DNA of 21,143 nucleotides, from NCBI GenBank assembly GCA_947588915.1, contig CANPZA010000013.1:1-21143 (forward strand), in the 5' to 3' direction. Within the stretch, counting starts at the first letter, position 1. Every line of letters starts with the position of its first letter. The stretch is from an uncultured Clostridia bacterium (lineage in GTDB: Bacteria > Bacillota_A > Clostridia > TANB77 > CAG-508). The translations under genes and the position numbers were made by a program. Of this stretch, positions 18,587 through 21,143 are shown in pieces. The notes under the pieces were generated by a model. That model was not told where the DNA came from. It made no database searches and saw only the letters and a program-made list of their open reading frames with translations.

Positions 18587-19081
18587 ATGAATTGTAATTT
18601 AACTGTTCAAAAACATATTTACTTTTAAATACATAGTGAAAACTTATTATTAATAGTGTCGCAATAATTCTTAGTAATTCGATATTGGATTTACACTTTT
18701 GTCCCAATTTTTCCTCCAACTTCTCTATTTCTTAAATTTTATTTCACTCATTTATGTTTCCTTCTAACTTTTTACTAACTAATTTTATATATTATATATA
18801 TATTGTCAATATGTTTTCAAAAATACAGCAATAACAAATTAAATTTTTTCTTAAAAAATAAAGATTTTAGTAGTTTCTACATCTCATTTCTCGTAATTTT
18901 TTTAACTTGACTAATGATTTTTATTTTTATATCTTTTTCTGTTAGGTGTGCATAAAACTTTCATCGAAATACTTTTACACTTTCATATTTTTTATTAAAT
19001 TTCCCACATATATCTGAATGTTCTATAATTTGCAATATTAAGTATGTTATTTGTATTATTCTATATATAATATCTTTTACA
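18587..19081. other. Non-coding AT-rich gap with no recognised feature
   Basis: About 500 bases without a plausible gene, tRNA or structured RNA that I can see. It is bounded by the transposase remnant and the terminator of the HAD gene. It may hold further decayed mobile-element sequence. Confidence 0.6.
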
Positions 19082-19109
19082 TAAAAAATACAAGCCTTAA
19101 CTTGTACTT
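19082..19109 (-). terminator. Terminator overlapping the HAD gene stop
   Basis: Minus strand stem TACAAG (19106-19101) with CTTGTA (19094-19089), 6-base loop containing the stop codon, then a T-run. It ends the HAD/UbiA operon. Confidence 0.65.
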
Positions 19110-19678
19110 TCTGTAATATTATATTTAAATATTTTGTCTTTTTTTACAAGAAAACTTTTTTCTGAAATTTCAGCTATATATCTGTCTGATTGTGAATCAG
19201 TATAAAATTCATTTATAATGTAATTACTATATTCCTCATTTAATCTTTTTACCTTTTCTTTATCATGGCAATTTTTGCTCATAAACTTTCCATTTTTTTT
19301 ATTTACTCTTGTTGCTATTAATTTTTCTATTTTTAATTTTTTACTTATTGGCTCTAATAAAAATTCTGGTGATGCGGAAATTATTACAATATTATTTTTA
19401 TCTTTCATAAGATCTATTTTTATATTTTTTTCTTCTTTATTCCAAAACTCTTCTATATCTTTATCCACATTTTTTAACCCTTTAAGAAAAGAAAAATATT
19501 TTTCTTTAAAATATTCTTTTGACCTTATTTTCAATAAATATAAAAACGCACCATATAACTGAATTGGTATATATCGAGCTATAGATATATGTTTCCTTAA
19601 ACAATATAAATAAAAATTAATTGAACTATCTCCATCATATAAAGTATTATCAAAATCAAATACATTTAATCTTTTCAT
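19097..19678 (-). CDS. HAD-superfamily (IB) phosphatase
   Basis: 193-residue HAD subfamily IB hydrolase: motif I DFDNTLYDGDS (8-18) with the nucleophile and acid/base aspartates, motif II IISAS (about 99-103), the conserved Lys in the DKEKVKRL stretch, and TDSQSD as motif IV. Phosphoserine-phosphatase-like fold, but the partner is the UbiA-type gene 9 bases upstream. In actinobacteria, decaprenyl-phosphoryl-5-phosphoribose made by such a UbiA enzyme must be dephosphorylated, so this HAD protein is a good candidate for that phosphatase (inference from context). GAGG precedes the ATG. Confidence 0.85.
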   Translation of the reverse strand: MKRLNVFDFDNTLYDGDSSINFYLYCLRKHISIARYIPIQLYGAFLYLLKIRSKEYFKEKYFSFLKGLKNVDKDIEEFWNKEEKNIKIDLMKDKNNIVIISASPEFLLEPISKKLKIEKLIATRVNKKNGKFMSKNCHDKEKVKRLNEEYSNYIINEFYTDSQSDRYIAEISEKSFLVKKDKIFKYNITESTS

Positions 19679-19687
19679 TTTTTACCT

Positions 19688-20569
19688 CTAAAAATATAAA
19701 ATAAGTAATATTGTTATTGTGTAAAGTAAGGCTAATAATAATAATATTTTATCTCCTAAAATAACATCTACTGGATCTCCTGAAGAATCTTTTTCGATAT
19801 TTAAACTATATTTCATACATATTACAATTACAAAAGGAACTGTATATACTACATTAATCCAACCACTTATTGTAGCATTCACATCTATACACCATAAAGA
19901 ATAAAATACAATTCCTATAGCCATACACATATACATATTGCTATCAAGAAATGATTTGTTATATTGCTTTAATACTTTTCTCGCATCACTTCCCATTTTC
20001 TTTAATTCATTTCTTCTTTTTCCCAATCCCATATAAAATGAAAAAGATAGTATAGTTAAATATAACCAATTTGACACTTGAATTCCTGTTATTTGAGCTC
20101 CATATATAACTCTTAGCAGAAATCCAAATGCTAAAATAGTAATATCTATAATAGGCACATGTTTTAATTTTATACTATATAATACATTTAATATTAAATA
20201 TCCATAAAATACAAGAAATGCACATATTTCTACTTTTATAGGTCCCATCGCTATTAATACATTTAATAATATTGTTAATAATATTAATACTATTATTAAT
20301 ATTACCGCTTCTTTTATTGTAATTTCGCCTGATGCAATCGGTCTATTTTTCTTTTTTTCATGTTTTCTGTCTGCTTCTACATCCATGATATCATTGATTA
20401 TATATACAATAGATGCCATCAACGAAAAAGCAATTACACCAATTACTGTATTTTTTATTAATTCAAAATTTAAAATATTTTTAGAAAATACAATTGGTAA
20501 AAATATTAATATATTTTTAATGTAATGTTGTGGTCTCATTAGTTTAATATAAGATTTTATTTTTTTCAT
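19688..20569 (-). CDS. Decaprenyl-phosphate phosphoribosyltransferase-like UbiA protein
   Basis: UbiA-superfamily prenyltransferase, 293 residues, about nine membrane helices. Seen: MRPQHYIKN (11-19), typical of the DPPR synthase branch (RPxQWxKN), the first Asp-rich motif NDIMDVEAD (59-67) followed by RPIASG, and YSIKLKHVPIID as the second. The family transfers 5-phosphoribose from PRPP onto polyprenyl phosphate. The PRPP would come from Prs, encoded 8 kb away in this window. GGAGG before the ATG at 20569; 12 bases after the upstream gene and 9 before the HAD gene, so one operon. Confidence 0.88.
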   Translation of the reverse strand: MKKIKSYIKLMRPQHYIKNILIFLPIVFSKNILNFELIKNTVIGVIAFSLMASIVYIINDIMDVEADRKHEKKKNRPIASGEITIKEAVILIIVLILLTILLNVLIAMGPIKVEICAFLVFYGYLILNVLYSIKLKHVPIIDITILAFGFLLRVIYGAQITGIQVSNWLYLTILSFSFYMGLGKRRNELKKMGSDARKVLKQYNKSFLDSNMYMCMAIGIVFYSLWCIDVNATISGWINVVYTVPFVIVICMKYSLNIEKDSSGDPVDVILGDKILLLLALLYTITILLILYF

Positions 20570-20581
20570 TAAATCCTCCTA

Positions 20582-21143
20582 TTATCGCAATAAATATCTT
20601 GCTATATCAGTTAAAGTTGTAACATTAATAACAGTTATATATATAATCAATAATGTATATGCTACTTTTGTATTGATTTTAAATTTCTTTAATATAAAAT
20701 CCATTCCTAATACAAAAAGTGAAATAATCGCCCATGAAAAATATAATGAAAATAATGGTGCTTCATCAGGAGTCCAATTTAGTATACAAAGAAGAACAAA
20801 TCCAAATACAAACCATATAGTAGCTAATTTAACAAATAATTCTTTTCTATTTTTAACTGCTCCTATTATTGCTACTATGATAATCGCTAAAGCTACAAAC
20901 GATATATCATTATCAAGGCCAATCCACCAATATCTCTCTACTTCTTGGCCAAATACTTGTGTAGTAATAAGGGCAGATGGTAATGCAACAATAGCATTTT
21001 GTACCATTTTTGTTGAAGCAATTACTTTTTGCTCCATTGTATAATTCTTATTTGAATAATTGTCGGCATATGCTTTCATATCATGTAACCCATTCGTTAT
21101 GGCGTTAGTTCTACCCAAACAAATCAATGTAAGTAAAGTAACT
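20582..21143 (-). CDS. C-terminal part of a polytopic membrane protein, partial
   Basis: The frame is open from the window edge to the stop at 20582, so the start lies outside. About 187 residues are visible, with roughly five hydrophobic helices, a loop with TMEQKVIASTKMVQ and WTPDEAPLFSLYFSW. I do not recognise the family. Its place just upstream of the UbiA/HAD pair suggests an envelope glycan enzyme or transporter, perhaps a glycosyltransferase using the polyprenyl-phosphate sugar. Confidence 0.7.
   Translation of the reverse strand, partial: VTLLTLICLGRTNAITNGLHDMKAYADNYSNKNYTMEQKVIASTKMVQNAIVALPSALITTQVFGQEVERYWWIGLDNDISFVALAIIIVAIIGAVKNRKELFVKLATIWFVFGFVLLCILNWTPDEAPLFSLYFSWAIISLFVLGMDFILKKFKINTKVAYTLLIIYITVINVTTLTDIARYLLR

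Noticed and set aside
18155..19081. tRNA, CRISPR array or structured RNA in the long gap
   Set aside because: No cloverleaf, no regularly spaced repeats, no recognised RNA motif; only the IS remnant and a promoter could be supported.

Overview
AT-rich, low-GC Gram-positive sequence, most like an uncultured gut-type clostridial genome. Pointers are the TsaB-RimI fusion, TTG and ATG starts behind GGAGG sites, consensus sigma-A promoters with 17-bp spacers, AGA-dominated arginine and strongly A/T-ending codons. I cannot name the species.

The outstanding feature is a recurrent, phase-locked +1 event. Four universally conserved, normally essential genes (mreB, tsaE, obg, prs) and one membrane-protein gene are split in frame. 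In every case the break is at an in-frame CGG followed by A or T. Reading CGGA or CGGT as ONE residue restores the full-length protein, and the restored residue falls where the family has a glycine (for example the first Gly of the TsaE Walker A, and the glycine-rich Obg fold). There are eight such sites: mreB 1, tsaE 1, obg 4, prs 1, DUF6056-like 1. I found no in-frame CGG that must be read as ordinary Arg; the one remaining case, at the C-terminus of a membrane protein, can be read either way. CGGA/CGGT spanning two codons (such as ggC GGA) is common and leaves the frame intact. This points to a lineage in which CGG is unassigned and CGGN is decoded as a quadruplet glycine codon or by +1 slippage. 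The main competing explanation is a peculiar sequencing artefact. One further frame break in obg (about 3787-3793, two bases missing) does not fit the pattern.

Layout. 1-2487: mreB (leftward, cut by the window edge) diverges from tsaE and tsaB-rimI, with a promoter for each, and a bidirectional terminator closes tsaB-rimI against comEB. 2469-5389: leftward comEB, obg, trpS, with a 101-bp inverted-repeat element between obg and comEB. 5558-7750: an accessory pair, a pRiA4b ORF-3-like protein and an AAA/DUF4143 ATPase whose promoter is threaded by three 23-bp-spaced direct repeats. 7757-11355: leftward prs, gtrA, gtrB-like glycosyltransferase, an unknown gene and a small pyrophosphatase-like gene.

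11400-18240: cell-surface polysaccharide genes, all leftward. rfbD, rfbA, a multi-spanning membrane protein, rfbC and rfbB form a dTDP-L-rhamnose operon with its own promoter (16304-16332) and terminator (11400-11430). Upstream is a DUF6056-like membrane protein with its own promoter and terminator. 18393-18586 holds a degenerate transposase start behind a hairpin, and 18587-19081 has nothing I recognise. 19097-21143: an HAD phosphatase, a decaprenyl-phosphate phosphoribosyltransferase-like UbiA protein and a partial membrane protein, again suggesting polyprenyl-phosphate sugar donors for envelope glycans. GtrA/GtrB, the rhamnose genes and the UbiA/HAD pair probably all serve envelope glycan assembly.
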